A DNA stretch of 64,000 bases from Trogon surrucura (GCA_020746105.1 CM036658.1:16166689-16230688); one strand, 5' to 3'. Shown: positions 49,738 through 64,000, counted from the stretch's first letter. The notes: generated by a model not told the origin, from the letters alone. Translations and numbers: made by a program.

Positions 49738-49754
49738 AAAAAAAAAAAAAAAAG
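49738..49754. repeat. poly(A) tract
   Basis: 17 A residues in a row. No retrogene or SINE body was recognised beside it. Confidence 0.9.
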
Positions 49755-52700
49755 CCATGGAAACATTTGACTACTGACCTTTCACAACCATGAAAAGTGA
49801 CACAGATATACCTACGTGAGCATCCACAGCACCAGTGCTCGCACTGCACCCCTAAGCCAGGACACAAATCACTATAGTACAGCTGGTATGCTGAATATCC
49901 CATTTGCTCCTGCCTGCACTTCAGTGAAGCCATTGAAAGCCTCCTCGGAGGGGAAATCTGCCTCAGACTAATGCAGCAACCAATTGACAGTGGCGTGATT
50001 TCTATTATTACTCCATTATCACACTGGGATCTGTGCCTAAATGAGCATGCTTCCTCCCTGATGCCATTTCCTTTTATCCTGGCTCTAGTCTAAAAGCGGA
50101 TCAATGGGAGTAATATATATGATGTCACTTCAATCTACAGCTACTGCCTCCCTCTCTCACGTGCACAGATAGATCAATTCTTCCCAAAAATGGTTAAGAA
50201 ATGCACGGGGAGACTCTTCTCCCAGAAAAGGGTTCTCTGCTATATTTGTCTGTGTAACCATAGCAAGTAACTGTTTAGACTGAGCAAAAACAGGGGGGAA
50301 AGGAAAAAAAAAGTTACTACTGTGCACTGGAAAATGCTGGCTGAAATACAACACAAACATGGCCCAAAACAGAATTAAGTCAATTCCACCGCTGAATATT
50401 ATACAGAAAAGTTTCAAGTTTCTAAGGCACAATATATTTATCCTGTATTTCTCCAGGAGAAGGTAGTCTTGCCCCCTGCCTCCCTTTGCACCTCCCCCCC
50501 CCACCCCCCAGAGACTTCCCCTCAATCTCAAAAAAACACCACTAAATGTCTTTTCATTTAAACTTTTGCAATATTTTTCAAAGTCAAACTGAATTCCTTT
50601 TCACTTCTCTCTTAGGAAAGAAAGGGAAAAACCCCACCCCAGAGTTCAATGTTGAATGGTTCCCTTCAGACAGAATTTCCTCATTAATTGCAGATAAGAC
50701 AGCCCTGCTACTAGTCCACGAGACAGGATTTATAGAGCCAGGCCATCTCCGAACCGATCAAACAAATCCCTGAATGAATCTCACATTATAAACTCTCCAC
50801 ATCGATAATTTGCCTGGAGGGCTGGTTTCTGCAGGCTGCAGAATCTTTGTAAATCAAACTTCCCCCTCCCTCAACCCGTCCAGAAAACTGTTAGCTTGAA
50901 AATTCAAGAAAACACTACTCAACAACATTTTTAGATAGACCTTGTCATTGCTTACCTCAAACAATATTCTTCAGATGCTGTTTTCATCTACACAAGTGAC
51001 TTATTTTTAAATGAAAACAAGGCTTTCCTCTCCTCCCTCCTCCCCTTGACCCCCCCTTCAGCGGCTAAAATGTACTCATATCAAGTAACATATGAATTCA
51101 ATAAAAATGTCCATGCTAACAGCTGTTAACTAGCATAGTGTGAGACACTACTTAAGAGAGTCTAACTGAAAGAACTGCTCTGCAGTTTGATTAATACACA
51201 GGGAGAAAAAAGTAATCTGCAGCTGACAAAAAAACGCTTTGAACTGATTCGCAAAATAAAATCCATCTATGTCAGAGGTTGACAAAATTTCAGAAGTGCA
51301 TAGCGAAGCAGACTGTTCTGTTTAACTTTATTTGGGTCAGTTTGTCTATGACTTCCCTCTCACTGAAAAATCAGCTCCTCTTCGAACATTTATGAAAGAT
51401 AACTAGACCTCACTGCATTTAAAGGCAAAATAAGTATCTCTTTAACACATTCTTTTCTACCTGTGAATGACACTTCTATGAAACGTCTTCCCATCATGTT
51501 CAATTTTTTGCAATCTCTGCTCAGACAGTTCATTTTCTAACAGCTATTTATAAAACAACCAAAAAAAGGAATTGTGAACTTTTTTTTTTTTTCACAGAAA
51601 AGAAATTCCTATGAACTTTGCTTCAAGAAGTCTTACTTCAACAAGTAATGATCGCAACAAGTTAATCAGCATTTGATTTGACTTCAAAATGCTGTTTCTG
51701 AGACATTTACATCTGGTATCACTTGCTTCATATTAGTAAGGTATAAAAATGACACTGAGAGCAATTTAATTAACAGCTGTACTTGTATTTAGTTGCCAGG
51801 TACTTTCCTTTTTATACCATCAAAATTCAGGATTTCTTATTTTTGGAAGCAAATAATCTATGTCAGAAATAATTTTAAGGCCACTACCTACTCAAATATG
51901 AAGGTTTGATTTATTCTGGCCACACATACAAAAACGTTGCTGGATGAAGGACACAAAGAAATGCAGAAACTTAAATATGCATAGAAGACAAACGACCTGA
52001 TCTCCACTGACTTTTAACACTCCTTTTCAAACGCAATGACAAAAATAGCAGTAATCAGAGTACCACTGTTGATACGCAAGCAATGAATGTCACAACACAG
52101 CCACAACTTAAGATGGGCTTCTGGAGGGTTCAGAAAGGTTTTGTGCATGTGTTTGATTTTAATTATTATAACTTAACCTGCTATGCGCAACACTAATATG
52201 TCCACGAAACAATGAAACTTGGGAAACTTTTTTCTAACAGAGCAATGTATTCAGCATTTTTCTAAGAGGAGTGGCTGATTGGCAAGCAATTTACAAAAGT
52301 GGTTGCTTCTCTGAGATGCTCTCCTCAAAACCTGTCCTACATTAACGTTCATGAAGTAGTGAATGCATTACCAATGCTGGATTTCCTTAAGTGTAACAGA
52401 CACCCACCTTAGGAAGGCTCTTGGGACTACTTACATGCTTAAACTTCACCATATTCATACAAGTTTTTTGTCTGGTTGCATTTAAATGCGATTTAGACAC
52501 CACAAATCCAGTCATATTACTCACACCAAACCATTTTGTACTCATGCACTAAAGTTAGCATTTGATTTTATTAACACTGAAAAATATTTGTAGCATAGCA
52601 TGAAAGCAAAGCAGACATGGAAACTGGGTGGATATGTTACAATATGGTGAAATGAGAATGCAAGGATTTAATTTTATCAATATTTTAAATTTCAAATGTG

Positions 52701-55700
52701 GGAATCAGCAGCATAAATGGAAGTTTAAAGCTGTTTCATATTCTGAGTCTGGTACTCTGTTACGTGGCACCAGCAAGGTTTTTAAAAGGCCAGTCATTGC
52801 TACCAGTCTATAAACTGATTTTTTTTTTTCTTTAGCTATAGTACAAAATATTTTCCCATAATTTACTTAGTGGAGAGAGGATCCACTTATGAAGAAATTC
52901 AACACCTGTAATCTAATATAAATGCACTGAAACATCAAAAATGATTAAACTTTTATGATCTAACATACTGCTGGGCCAGCAAAATGAAAACCAGGTGGCT
53001 TCTACTACAGGTTTTGTCAGGTTATATAGTGGTCTCCCTCAACCCTACTCTTCTCAAATAAATGTTTCACCACAACTTCAAGCATAATAGTTCCCTTTTT
53101 AGCATAATAGGCTATGCATTGACTATTTTATGCATATTTTTATGTTTGCCACTGGCTGCTGTAATTCCAGCATGTGCAACTCCTGGTTTCAGGTGAAATG
53201 GTCGTGGCCAGAGAAAAGTGGACACGAGAAGCCAGATTCCACATCTGAAATCATACTCCTTAGGACCATTACATCGACATACTGGGAACAGACAGCATTG
53301 CTCTGACACAAACTAAAGTTGAAGCTGGAGACACCAAGGTGTCTTCAGCTACACCTTCACTCAACCTCAGAACGTCCCGGCACTGGAGAGATGATCAGAA
53401 CCTCAGCCCCGTGGCTAGTACTCTCCAATCACGTGAAAGCAGCTTGTACTAAGGCCACCTCCTCATCTAAGAGGCACTTTAGGTTCAGCAGACTGATCAC
53501 CTAACTAAAACTTCCCACCCCTCAAAAAAAAACCAACAAAAAAACCACAAAAAACCCACACAAATAAAACAAAAAATAATACGCCCCCCAGGTAGAACAC
53601 TGGGTTTATTTTCCAGGCAGACTGCTCTGCTACAAATTAAAGGATTCCTACAGAGAAACAATGAGTCTCAGTTAGCAGTTGGTGGAAAGATTTTATACCC
53701 ACATTGCAGCAGATGTCGAAGTATTTGCCTCCTTATTTGTCCCCCCAAAAACACTCGATGTCTCAGTTACTCCAAACTACACGCTGATGCTCAGACCAAT
53801 GGCAATATAAACCATTTCACCTTGAATAATCATCATCTAGATCCTCTGAAAACAGACCAGTGAGTGTCCTCTGAGGCATTAAAAGAAAGTTGCAGACTAA
53901 AGCAGACACTGAAAACCTGTGTTTCAGTGACCAGTATACCAGCTGTGAAATGAAGAGTTGAAGAACCATTTATCACTGTATGCTAGTCACAACCATCAGT
54001 GACAGGACCCTCAGGCAGAACTTCTTTATTTTTCTGACTGTATGTACAAGAAAAGAAAGAGGGACAAAACCCTAAGGGCCAAAGAAAATTAACTATTCTT
54101 TCTAAGCTTTGATAACTTGCAAATTACTGGCCAAATAACCTCATTACCCAGCACTCAAAGTGCCAAATTCATTTCTAGAAACTTCCCAGGACAGTTGAGG
54201 CATCACTTCAGTCCAAAAATCCATGCAACAGACCCAAGCAAGGGCTAGCTTGAAGAAGTATCTTCTTTTTTTTCCGTGATAAATTGGCACATACATGGAA
54301 ACTTCTGCAACAGAAATTTGTTCTACCTATGCCTACAAATGCAGGATGCTGTCAACAGCCAGAGTTCATCTAGGATTGTGACCCTCAAGGACTATGGCAA
54401 CTCACTAAGATTTTCCCGTCTGTCTTACAGTGTGGTCAGGTCTTGGGGTCATCACGGCTTGTTCAGCAAAACATGTTCCACCCTGATTAAGTCAAGCACG
54501 AAGGTCCTACATATGCCTCAAGCAGCTGACACCATTCACAGAAAGAACTTGAACACGTACAGAGATAAGAACTTACCTTCTCTCTCCTCTAACCTTTCAC
54601 CAGCCTGGCTGCTGCTGAAGAAAGTCATGTCAATTCCACTTAGCTCATGGCTGCAGGATACACTGCTTCACCAGGCAAGGCTGACCAAGGTTTATCAGAA
54701 AGCACTAATAATATCACAAGCCTTCCTGGTGGAGAAGGCTGAGGCACAGACAAGAAACTTCACTTCCATCACTTTAGCCTTTACTCCTGGAGTCCACAAG
54801 AATCTTTGCTACCCTTCCTGATTACAGAATGAGTGGTTAGTGATTTCATGTATATGTCAGCTTTCTTTTAATGTTTGTAGCTGAACTGCATTTCCAGACC
54901 TCAGCTAGCAATATTTCCTTCTGACTTGAAATCTGGCTCCTTTGTGTTTTGTGTCCAACACAGACTGTGCCCACAGACTCAAAACAGTTCTTGCACCACA
55001 CCACATCCGCATGATCCTTCATTTAGAGGGTTTTGCTGTTTGAGGTTGTTTTTTAAAAAATTTGTTAAGAATGCAAGCAACCAGACTGAGCAGGACTCAA
55101 GTCTCACAAATGCACACGTAGCTCCAAGCGAGACTTAATCACAAACGACCTTACATCAGATGTAATTACAATATATGAGTTCTAAACTTAAGACTACATA
55201 GGTGATGCTGGGAACTTAGAAGAGCAGTACGTAGAGTTTGCAGCCATGAAACATTGACCAAAGATGCAGAGATGCCAACCCACCACCACTGGCTTCTCGG
55301 ATTCTTTTGTGAACTAAGATCTCACAACAGCCATGAATAAAAATCTCCAGTTGTCTGGCAGAACTCTTTCATTATGGCTGAAAGCAAACCAGTTCCACAG
55401 CTGCTGTCACCTCTCAGACCAATTACCTCACTGTCTCAAAACGAAGCCTTTGGCACTTCAGAAGGTAACTGGTACTGAACACTGCACAGCAATGCTAGCA
55501 ACACAGGTTGCCACATGCTTGTCTTGTTGCTCTTCTAGTTTTGACATTGGCTCCCACCAGAATCCCCTCCATCCCCGACACTGCAGCCAGGGCCAGTGTC
55601 TGAAGGTCACCTCCGACTCCTGACCGAGGATCACAGGAGGCAGCTGAGCTTGTTCTTTGTTCCATGATTCTTCACTCAGCACACACAGACATCTTGAAAG

Positions 55701-58700
55701 GGAGTCTGAACTTTTTAATGAGTTGATCTAAAACTTGTAAACTTGCACTATGAACTAAGGACCGGTCACAGGCACCACCACCTTCCACACCAGATGCACG
55801 GCAGGTTCCTCAGTTTTGCCTGCTCAAGCATAAATACACAGAGGCATGTACTTGTGGGGGAAAGTAACCCTTTCTCCCTCTCAGGAAGCCCCTTCTGAAA
55901 CAAAACACTCCTCAGCACACAGCTCTCTCCAGAGGGAGGGGATGAGACAATAAACAACACATGACAGATATTACTTCGTTGCTTAATGCACTTGTGAAGT
56001 TACTCAGATACTATGTCGATGAGTGTGGTATGGAACAGAACAAGAGTATCCCGTTACTTTTTATTCCTGATTTGAAAAATATGGATCAGATTTATTTAAA
56101 ACTGTTGCAGAAGAGAAGAAAAAATACTAAAGCCTTTAAAAGATCTGAGGGCAAGTAGATGAGTGTTGCGTGACACCCTTATTATGCCCAGTTCTATTTA
56201 GAAAGATGCTACAGTTATTAGCAAGAACCTAGCTGCCAGATTTTCTCTTTCAAAATCTTGTATGGGACCATTAAGACTAACCATAAAAATAAATCCAAAC
56301 TGAAACTTGCAGGACATGAGCTTTTCCAAACTGCAGTTTGACTTACGGATTTTTAGCTTCAAGGAGTGTAAGAAATTGGCTGGCTTGAGAAAGGATTTGC
56401 ACACCGTTAGCATGTGCAGATGCAGGATTTAAAAAAAAGAAAAAAACCCCACAAAACCCTAAAACCCTAAATCCCACAAAACCAAAAATAAATAAAAAAG
56501 CAGCAAACCAAACCCTAAAAGTTGGTTGAAACACTAATGTTTTCAGAAATAATCGTCAGATAAAATGTGGTAAAAGTGCTGCATTCTGCTCATGTTTCTC
56601 AGATGAGACTTTCTGTAATGCCAAGGTGGATATGTGAATATTTAAAAGGGAGCAGGAGTTATTTTATCATGTGTACTGACCAGTACTTCCACATATAGAC
56701 AATATTAATTATTACTTCTAGATCCAGATAATGGTTTTATTTTTTTACTACAGCTTCATGTGGGAACAACTCTACTCATTTTAATTGAATTACATGAAAG
56801 CACTGGCCTCTGAAGAGCTCTCTGGACAAAACAAAAATTAGCACTTTCCTGTAATTACAGAAATGTGTGCTGGTTTTATTACAACACAAGTGACAGAAAC
56901 AGAAACAAAATATTTTTACCTATAAAACAACTACTAAGTTGTTCACCAAATGAACAAAACACATTATATTCAAGGCCCAAACTCCTTTATAAATTCACTC
57001 TCACAGTTGGGGTAAAAATAGAGGCTTGAAATACACTAATTTCCTCATAAAATAGGGAAAAATGTAATTTATTATGCTCACTGGTAACACTGGTATATGC
57101 ACATAAGCACACACAGGTATGGTCACATAATAACTCCCTGAAAAGTTTTTACTTCTCTTCAAACCCCTCTTTTTTAAGAACAAGTCCCATTCTTTTTTAA
57201 ACAAGTTTACCACTGGTGGTGGGTTTTGGGTTTGGGTTTTTTTTTGTACATCTGTAAGGGAGATTCAGTGAGTTGCTTAAGAGACCTTAATGTCATACTC
57301 TGCCTCCATTAGGTTTATGCATGACACTCCAGAGTACCTGGTATCTAAAAATGCTGCAACTCAAAACTTCATTTCCAGAAGTAGGTACAAAGACAAGTCT
57401 TCTTGCTGAAATGGAAGAGGGTTCTAGGTTCTCCGTTTTCGAAACAGAGATCTTCTACAATGCTTTCCATCAATCATCTATTATAACCTTCATTTTTAAA
57501 GACGAAAATTTTCAATGTTTTACACTGAAAAGGTAAAGCAGTTGTTATAGAAAAATTAAATTCAAAACCGAAAGCTCCACTCTGAAATCATTATTCATTT
57601 TTATTCTACAAGTGTGCAGAGAAATGATTCAATTTACTGTCGTCCGTTTCCATGCTACTTTCCCTTTAGCAAAAGGACCTCTGGTGTGTAAAGCAGAGAG
57701 CACCCCATACCCCACTCCTGACCTGTGTACTTTTGGGTTCTACTCGAGACATTACTCTGATTAACTCGGGCTTTTTTACGTGGACCTGGGGTGCCACAGT
57801 GGGACCTGCTGGTAAGCAGTCATCAAGCAAATCACTGCAATCCATAGCAGTGGAACCTATCCTCTCAAGAACAGCATTTAGTTACTTATTTCTGAGGCTG
57901 CATGCTACTTAACCTCTCCGTCTTCAGGAAAGGAGCAAGAGGAAAACATGGATCTCCAGGAAGAGTATGTGGAAAATTTGCTGACCTATGGCCTCATTCC
58001 ATGCTCCTCATGGAAGGAGAGCTCCCACTAACTTCAAGGGAGTATTTACTCACGTAAGGACAACACGACCAGCACTTAATCATTAAAGGTACACACAAAT
58101 GTGAAAACAATCAAGTAGATAATGCTAGGGAGCAGTGGGCTGACTGTGCAGCAGTAGAGTATTATTTATATACGAATGGCTGGATAACCACTAAGTACAG
58201 TGCTTCAACAGTAATGCATAATCTTATCTACTAATGCAAACAGTTTACTGAAAGTTGGCTTTATTAAGAACCTACAGTTCCGTGCACAGTGACAGAACCA
58301 AGTTACTTACATGAAAAGTTTCAACAGTGTAATCCCACAACTAATTTAAAAAATAGCTTGGTAACATGATCATTTAAAGCTAATTTAATGTGAGTAATGA
58401 ATACTTTTGAACAATGAAATGAAAGTAGTTCCCAGCAAAAAATATCTGCCTAGTATGGATCTTGCTCTTAAGAAGCAAAGACAAGTGCTCTTTCCACCAG
58501 CTCTTTCCATCTAGTGAAATCAATCTCCAGAAGTTTCATTTTAGATACGTATATGCTGCTGCGATTAAAACAGACTTGAAGTTTCCATTATAAACTGCAG
58601 TTCTCAAGTGTTTATAACTTAACTATAAAAATTCTCTCCAGCAAGAAACTTGGCATTAAAGTTCTCCACCTGTAAGAGATTTTTAAAGGACTACCTTCAC

Positions 58701-61146
58701 AATTATTTTTACAGTTAAAATGTCCAAGGCAGTTTGCTGATTTAAGACAACTGTCTAACAACAAACTCCTACTTTGTTTAGAAATGAAAACTGAACAACT
58801 GATTACTCTAGGTTATGTCTAATGACATTTGCAATTGTTTCTAATTAGGACAGCTACAGTAACAGCTATGGGTACTTTAACAAGGAAATATTTGACACCG
58901 GCAAAATTAACCCTTCATAGTTTCATCTCAAATAACATAAAAGAAAACTATAGCACTTTTTTCTTTTCTTTCAAACTAGGCAGTAGAGGTGTAGTCTGCT
59001 GTGTGGGGGGTTTTTTTCCTCCATGCTTAAAAGTAATCCCCCCGAATATGTCTCTGAAAATCCTGGCCACGTCATCACCTACCTCAACAAAATCCCAAGA
59101 CAACTGCAGTTTATGGGCACAATCCTGCAGACACTTAGGTATAATTAACTTCATGAGTACCTCCACTGAGAGAACAGCAGCCTACACGTGCTCACAAGTT
59201 CACAGCATCGGGTCTTCTTAAACAGCCCTTTTAAAAGGACATTACAGGGTTTAATAAATGAATAAACATGTAACACTGTAGAATTTTTCAGCAACATTAG
59301 AGCTATTGTTTTCTCAAACCAGCCCAAGACATGGGGATTCTGTATTATGTAATGCAGACTTGTAACTTCTGTTATACACTGCTCATTCTCTGTAGAATTT
59401 ATTGAACTCATTAATTTGTATACAACTGTAGCAGGCCCAGCCTGAAAATGCACTGAAATAAACGAGATATTCTTGGAAATGTAACAATCCTTACTGCTCC
59501 CTTATTTTTAAACACAGGCATCTTGGCTGCAACAAAATGTCAGTTTTTAAAGCAGTTTCTGTGCACCGACTTCTGCCTGGGAAGCTGCTGCAGCAGGGAC
59601 TTTCAGATGTACACCTACCCACAAGTCGCAGAAATTTGGGAACCGAAGGCACGCAGCACCTCTGGAGGTTAAGGACCTCACAACTGTCGTGGGTACATTA
59701 TAGGGGTCCAAACAAAGCAGGCGCTACACACCAAGATCTCCTGTTTCTCTTTATAGTTATTTCACCATAAATTGTAAGAGGGTGAGCTCCTGCCCACAAT
59801 CAGCTTAGCTATGAATCAGTGTGTCTGACTTCATTTCACCGATTATCTTTGATTAAACTCCAGAGAAGCCAAAAGATCCACTTTGAAGGGGAGAAAACAT
59901 ATTGAACAGCCTTAGATTTCCCCATTAAAAAAAATAACTGCATCTCAAAAAACATCCAAACAGACACAGGAGGCTGCTTACATGGGTATTAGATATATTT
60001 TTCCCCCCATAAACTATTCCTAAAGAAGTTGCCTGTATTTCTTACACCTCACGGACACATACCAGCTGTGTTGTACAGGCCAAGTCTGGAACTGCCAGGT
60101 GAAACATTCTCTGCTCAATATTACTGTTTTAATGTTACGACTGAACTCTGCAACAGACCGTGATTTTCTCTCAAAAATACTGCTAAAACAAGTGATTCAT
60201 GACAAATCCAAGCTCTTAACCACTACTAATTGCAAATGGGCAATAGAAGCAGGAAGGTGATAGGACAAGAATTTCACTGACAGTCAAAACAAGTGCCGTA
60301 AGCCATAACAGCTGAATTACTCCAAGAATTGGTAAGGCACGTGACAAAGGAAACGCAGTGTTATTGTGAAAAGGCCAGAAGACAAGGATATACTTACTGA
60401 AAATGCAGTTTCAGTTCCATTCAGATGGCAAGAGCACAAGTCCTTTAATCTGATTATACATTTCCTGTGGTGCCGCTATAATATTCGTCTTCTCTTCAGA
60501 CTAAATACACGAGCTCTTCTTCTTAATCTAAATCCAATCACAAACCAGTGTTGGACATGCTCCACCCTTGCAATTACATATTACTCTCGGTGATCACACT
60601 CCACCTCTTTCCTTCCCTCCTCCTCTTCCGCCGTTTTTATTCAATGCTCTTCTGGGAGCATTATCTATCATCTAATAATTGCATTAATTAGAATTTTAAT
60701 TTTGGCATTTAAACAACATGAAACTAGTTTTGACAAACCTTGCAATTCCAGGGGAAGCAACAACATAAAAGTAAAGCCCTTCTTCATCTGTCCGTTATGA
60801 ATTTCTAACGAACAAAACCAGAAGAAGAAATGTTATCCTCCTGTCTTCTAAAACAAGACAAGAGCATCCCCTCACGTAAGAGCTCTGTTAATTTCAGGTA
60901 CTAGTGCACTGACTCCAAAGAAATATAAGCAATAAACATATCCTTTCACTTTAATAGCTGAAATACCAAGTAAGTGCACGGAGGTATGCCAAGGACAGCT
61001 TGTATTTCTTGATCTTCAGAATAATTGCACCTTACTTTATACACAATTATAATGTAAATAAAAGCAACAAAATGCAAATTTAACAATCTATTGAAATTGT
61101 AGTTTCCATTAATTATGAACAATATATTACTACCATCGTTACAGTA

Positions 61147-61179
61147 AATAGTAAGTGCTGGTCTGCAGCACTTACTATT
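61147..61179. repeat. 33-bp perfect inverted repeat
   Basis: AATAGTAAGTGCTG and its exact reverse complement around a 5-bp loop (gtctg). The stem is too short for a typical animal pre-microRNA, and flanking pairing stops at the next base. Confidence 0.88.
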
Positions 61180-64000
61180 ATTACACCACCGTTTTCAGCA
61201 CATAGGGAGTCTGGCTGGAACAGACAAATAAAGCAGTATTATTTCAGTAGGTCTGTATCATTAAGAAAGTCAGGGTAAATAAGCAGCCTTTCCATTACAT
61301 ATTGCCGTTCTATATTAGCCTTTGTGGTCAAAAATTAGTTTGTCCAAATAGAAACAAATTGTTTACAATGCCAATTAGTTTTGAATGTATCTGCATGGAG
61401 AAAAATAATAAGGATCCGTACCTTTCTGAGAGATATCTCAAGGGAAAGAACAGGAAAAGTGACAACAAAGACATGTTGTGATACAACAGCACGCTATTTT
61501 TTTCACAAAGCTGCCCAAGTTCCATGCAGTGCTGAGGACTGGCTTCCTCTGGAAAACGTGTTTTCCCTTTTTTTTCAGTCCCCTTGGTATCACTGACCGC
61601 AGTTTGAGCTGACTTGAAAGGTAAAGTGGAGAAGGTGGGGGGAAAACACAAAACCCTAAACTGCCGTGACTGGCTTTCTCTGGCTAAACGTGTATCACCA
61701 AGGCAATTAGAGCTTACTGGCCTGAGTGCTGAAAATTATTGACTTAGGTGTAACAATCCTGCAAATGACAACATTTGCTGCATACAGCAAAGAAAGCAAA
61801 TTAAGGGCCTCCCAATCCATACAATACCTCCTTCCTTCATCTATTTATTTATTTTTTAAAGCTCAGGTTTCCAATTCCACCACTAAGTGCTCACTGTGCA
61901 GGCCAGTGGTACTGTGGAGACACATACACGTGTGCTGTATATCATAACGTGGCTCTAAATTGCAGGGGCAGAGAGCAAGAGGGATTAGTTTAATCTACAT
62001 TTTGAGTATGTAAAATTGCAAAAGACGGAATGGAAGCTGGCGAGTCAGGCTGCTGACACCTCAAAATCATGGGAAAACATACTGCTGGCTCTTAGCTGAT
62101 TATTTCTTGAATGCCTCTCCCCCTTTCCTCTTATATTTGCTACTGTTTAGAGCAGTAAATCAAATAATGCAGTCTGTTTTTTAAAATTCCATTGCAGGTT
62201 ATCCATAAGAGAAAAATGTGAGCTCCATTACACTAACACTTTTTTGGGGGGTGGGTTTTTTTCAGCTCTTCGTGATCGGCTTTTACTCTATTTTTGGAAT
62301 GTTTACTTAATGTTTGACATCTTAGTGTTTCCTCTAGACAGTCAATTTCTCCAGCTGTTTTTTTTAAATTACTCACGCAGCAATGGGGAAAAGAAAAATT
62401 TTTTTTTTTAAAAAAAAACCCTCTCCAGGAAACTGGATTGTAAACCCACAAAATCTGGCAGAGTGACAAAACAGAGGGGAACCTTACATATTTTTAACTA
62501 ACATTTTAAAGCTGACTAGATTTCAAGTTGAGCATTTAAAAACAAAAAGGAAAACAAACTTGCTCGATCAAAAGAGAGGGCTTTGACAGGGAACAAAGAA
62601 GCACGCAATTCAACAGAAGGCAAGAAAACGCTGCAACAAAAAATAATAAATCCATTGATAGGATGACATTTTCTTCCCACAGAGACTTGACACATTCCAC
62701 CCTTTCACCACTTTTCAAAGCCCCCATTTTTTTCCCCAGTATTTCAGTGTAACTAAAACTGAAGCTCTCTCCTGCTTCACATTTTCCCATATTTTCTGTA
62801 TTTGACACTTGATCAGGACCGCACACTCCCCCAAGGAAAAGATCACCACGACATGCTGCGCAGAGGCAGGGGCTGAGCTGAAATGCTACAGAATAAAACG
62901 CAGTCCCAAGGAGGCAACTTGGGTGCCCAGGAGGCCACGTTCCCCAGGAGCCACTGGCGCCAGGGACGCGTAGGACATGCTGCCACTCGGCACTTCAGGC
63001 ACGGAAAATATTCCTACTTCGTTTTCAAAAGCCATTTCTGAGCTACTTATGTGCATCTCTCCTGTGCTCCCACCTAAAGGCTTTCAGGGGTGACACCTGG
63101 GAGCTGGGGAATGCTGCAAATACATTTTTGCTATGTATGGCTGAAGCAGCTATGTTCAGTAACGCACGATTCAAGGCAGAATAACCATGCACTACACGAT
63201 GCTACCTAGCACTAACAGAAGGACTTTGTCGGACCACATTTTGTTGTTACTCATTTCCTACCACATTTCTGCTTCAAAGTTTAAATACAAATCAAATATT
63301 AAAGTAATTAAACGGTTATAAAGGAGAGTAAAATCTATGGTATTTTGTGCAATTACTATGAAAAATCCGTGTTTCTATTTCTCAGGCAAAGTATCTTCAG
63401 TACTTCACATTAGCTTACGTTTGAAACAATGTTCAAAGCTGTGCTTAAAGGACCTTATCACGAAAAGACATATAGAAATAACCATGACTGAATGGAAATT
63501 ACTGTTCAATGAAAAGTAAAAAGAAAAAAATACTAGAAGGAAACTCAAGCATGAAGACAACACGCTAAAATCAAGGATCTGTATTTTTCCACGTTAAATT
63601 TGATGTTAATTTTCCAGCTATATTAACTTACCACATTCTCATAATTAAATTATATTACATGACACTTCAATGAACATATTAGGTAGATATCACAGGCACT
63701 TCAGTTTAGCACAAGAGAGCTTGGCCATGTATTTAAAATTAATTGCATATTCCTGATACACTGCTACAGTCCTGATACACTGCACTGTGGAAAAAGTCTT
63801 ACTGTGAATAATTAAAAATTATTTTTCCCCAATTATACAAATCAGGGAATATATGCAAAAAACCTAATCTGCTGCACATTTTTAAATACACAGTTTATTA
63901 CAAGCTGAATGGAGCAGAGAGAGAAGTTACTGTTCAGATAAATGTGATGATTTTTTGCATGTTCGCACCTTCATCAACAACTGCCAGCAAAACTCTGCTT

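Larger units (their letters stand above)
45826..64000 (-). other. AOPEP: AOPEP intron (incomplete)
   Basis: More than 18 kb upstream of the exon at 45709-45825 with no further AOPEP exon that I can recognise on the minus strand, so the intron runs out of the window. AT-rich; no CR1 seen. The longest open frame, 181 codons at 54276-54821 (+), has no recognisable domain. Poly(A) tracts, for example 49738-49754, and A/C-rich simple stretches at 53525-53580 and 56429-56520 are present. Confidence 0.65.

Noticed and set aside
54276-54821. 181-codon open frame on the plus strand, the longest outside CR1
   Set aside because: No domain, no biased composition, no promoter or splice context and no family I recognise. 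One frame of this length is plausible by chance in 64 kb.
56450-56520. AAACCCTA-like units resembling plant-type telomere repeats
   Set aside because: Only two or three imperfect units inside an A/C-rich simple stretch. The bird telomere repeat is TTAGGG, and nothing suggests a telomere insertion.
60592-60640. Minus-strand patch coding for a run of Arg and Lys, like the basic linker that precedes the AOPEP LLPDQL exon
   Set aside because: An in-frame stop lies directly upstream, there is no splice donor at the right phase, and no other AOPEP-like residues flank it. It is a chance pyrimidine-rich stretch.
1-64000. Search for retroviral LTRs, Polintons, CRISPR arrays, tRNA or rRNA genes
   Set aside because: Nothing met the standard by eye. 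Absence is not proven, since short or old copies could be missed without a repeat library or covariance search.

Overview
This is vertebrate nuclear DNA, almost certainly from a bird. The coding content is a few short exons separated by long introns. The main interspersed repeats are CR1 LINEs with the typical avian 3' end (8-bp tail units, 'gatcatc...agtccaatccccctgccagagcagga' family sequence), and I saw no Alu, B1 or L1. The gene order is FANCC, then the miR-23b/27b/24-1 cluster, then AOPEP, with the two genes convergent. This matches the block that is on human 9q22 and on the chicken Z chromosome, so a Z-linked origin is likely but is an inference. The species cannot be named from the sequence alone.

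Layout: (1) 1-7.55 kb, plus strand: the last three coding exons of FANCC (1796-1967, 4825-5025, 6868-7011), its stop codon, 3' UTR and poly(A) signals. (2) 7.55-20.6 kb: intergenic DNA holding two back-to-back palindromes just past the FANCC poly(A) signal, small tandem duplications, and an old plus-strand CR1 fragment (about 16.34-17.51 kb) that itself carries a nested CR1 3' tail. (3) 20.64-21.51 kb, minus strand: three microRNA hairpins, in transcription order mir-23b, mir-27b, mir-24-1, with the mature arms readable base for base; the plus strand of mir-24-1 is the mir-3074 mirror hairpin. (4) 23.1-64 kb, minus strand: the last three coding exons of AOPEP (45709-45825, 27664-27750, 23099-23239) in introns of 4.4 kb, 18 kb and more than 18 kb. 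These introns hold a well-preserved 1.8-kb CR1 with an open reverse-transcriptase frame and two short CR1 3' ends.

Working relations: FANCC is a subunit of the Fanconi anaemia core ubiquitin ligase complex. AOPEP is an M1-family zinc aminopeptidase. They are unrelated in function and are neighbours by ancient synteny. The microRNA cluster is on the AOPEP strand, beginning about 1.6 kb past the AOPEP stop codon, so it may be made from AOPEP read-through or 3'-extended transcripts, or from its own promoter. I found no CRISPR array, no operon and no undescribed system. The most useful results are the microRNA cluster, the two gene termini, the nested CR1 and a few unexplained palindromes.
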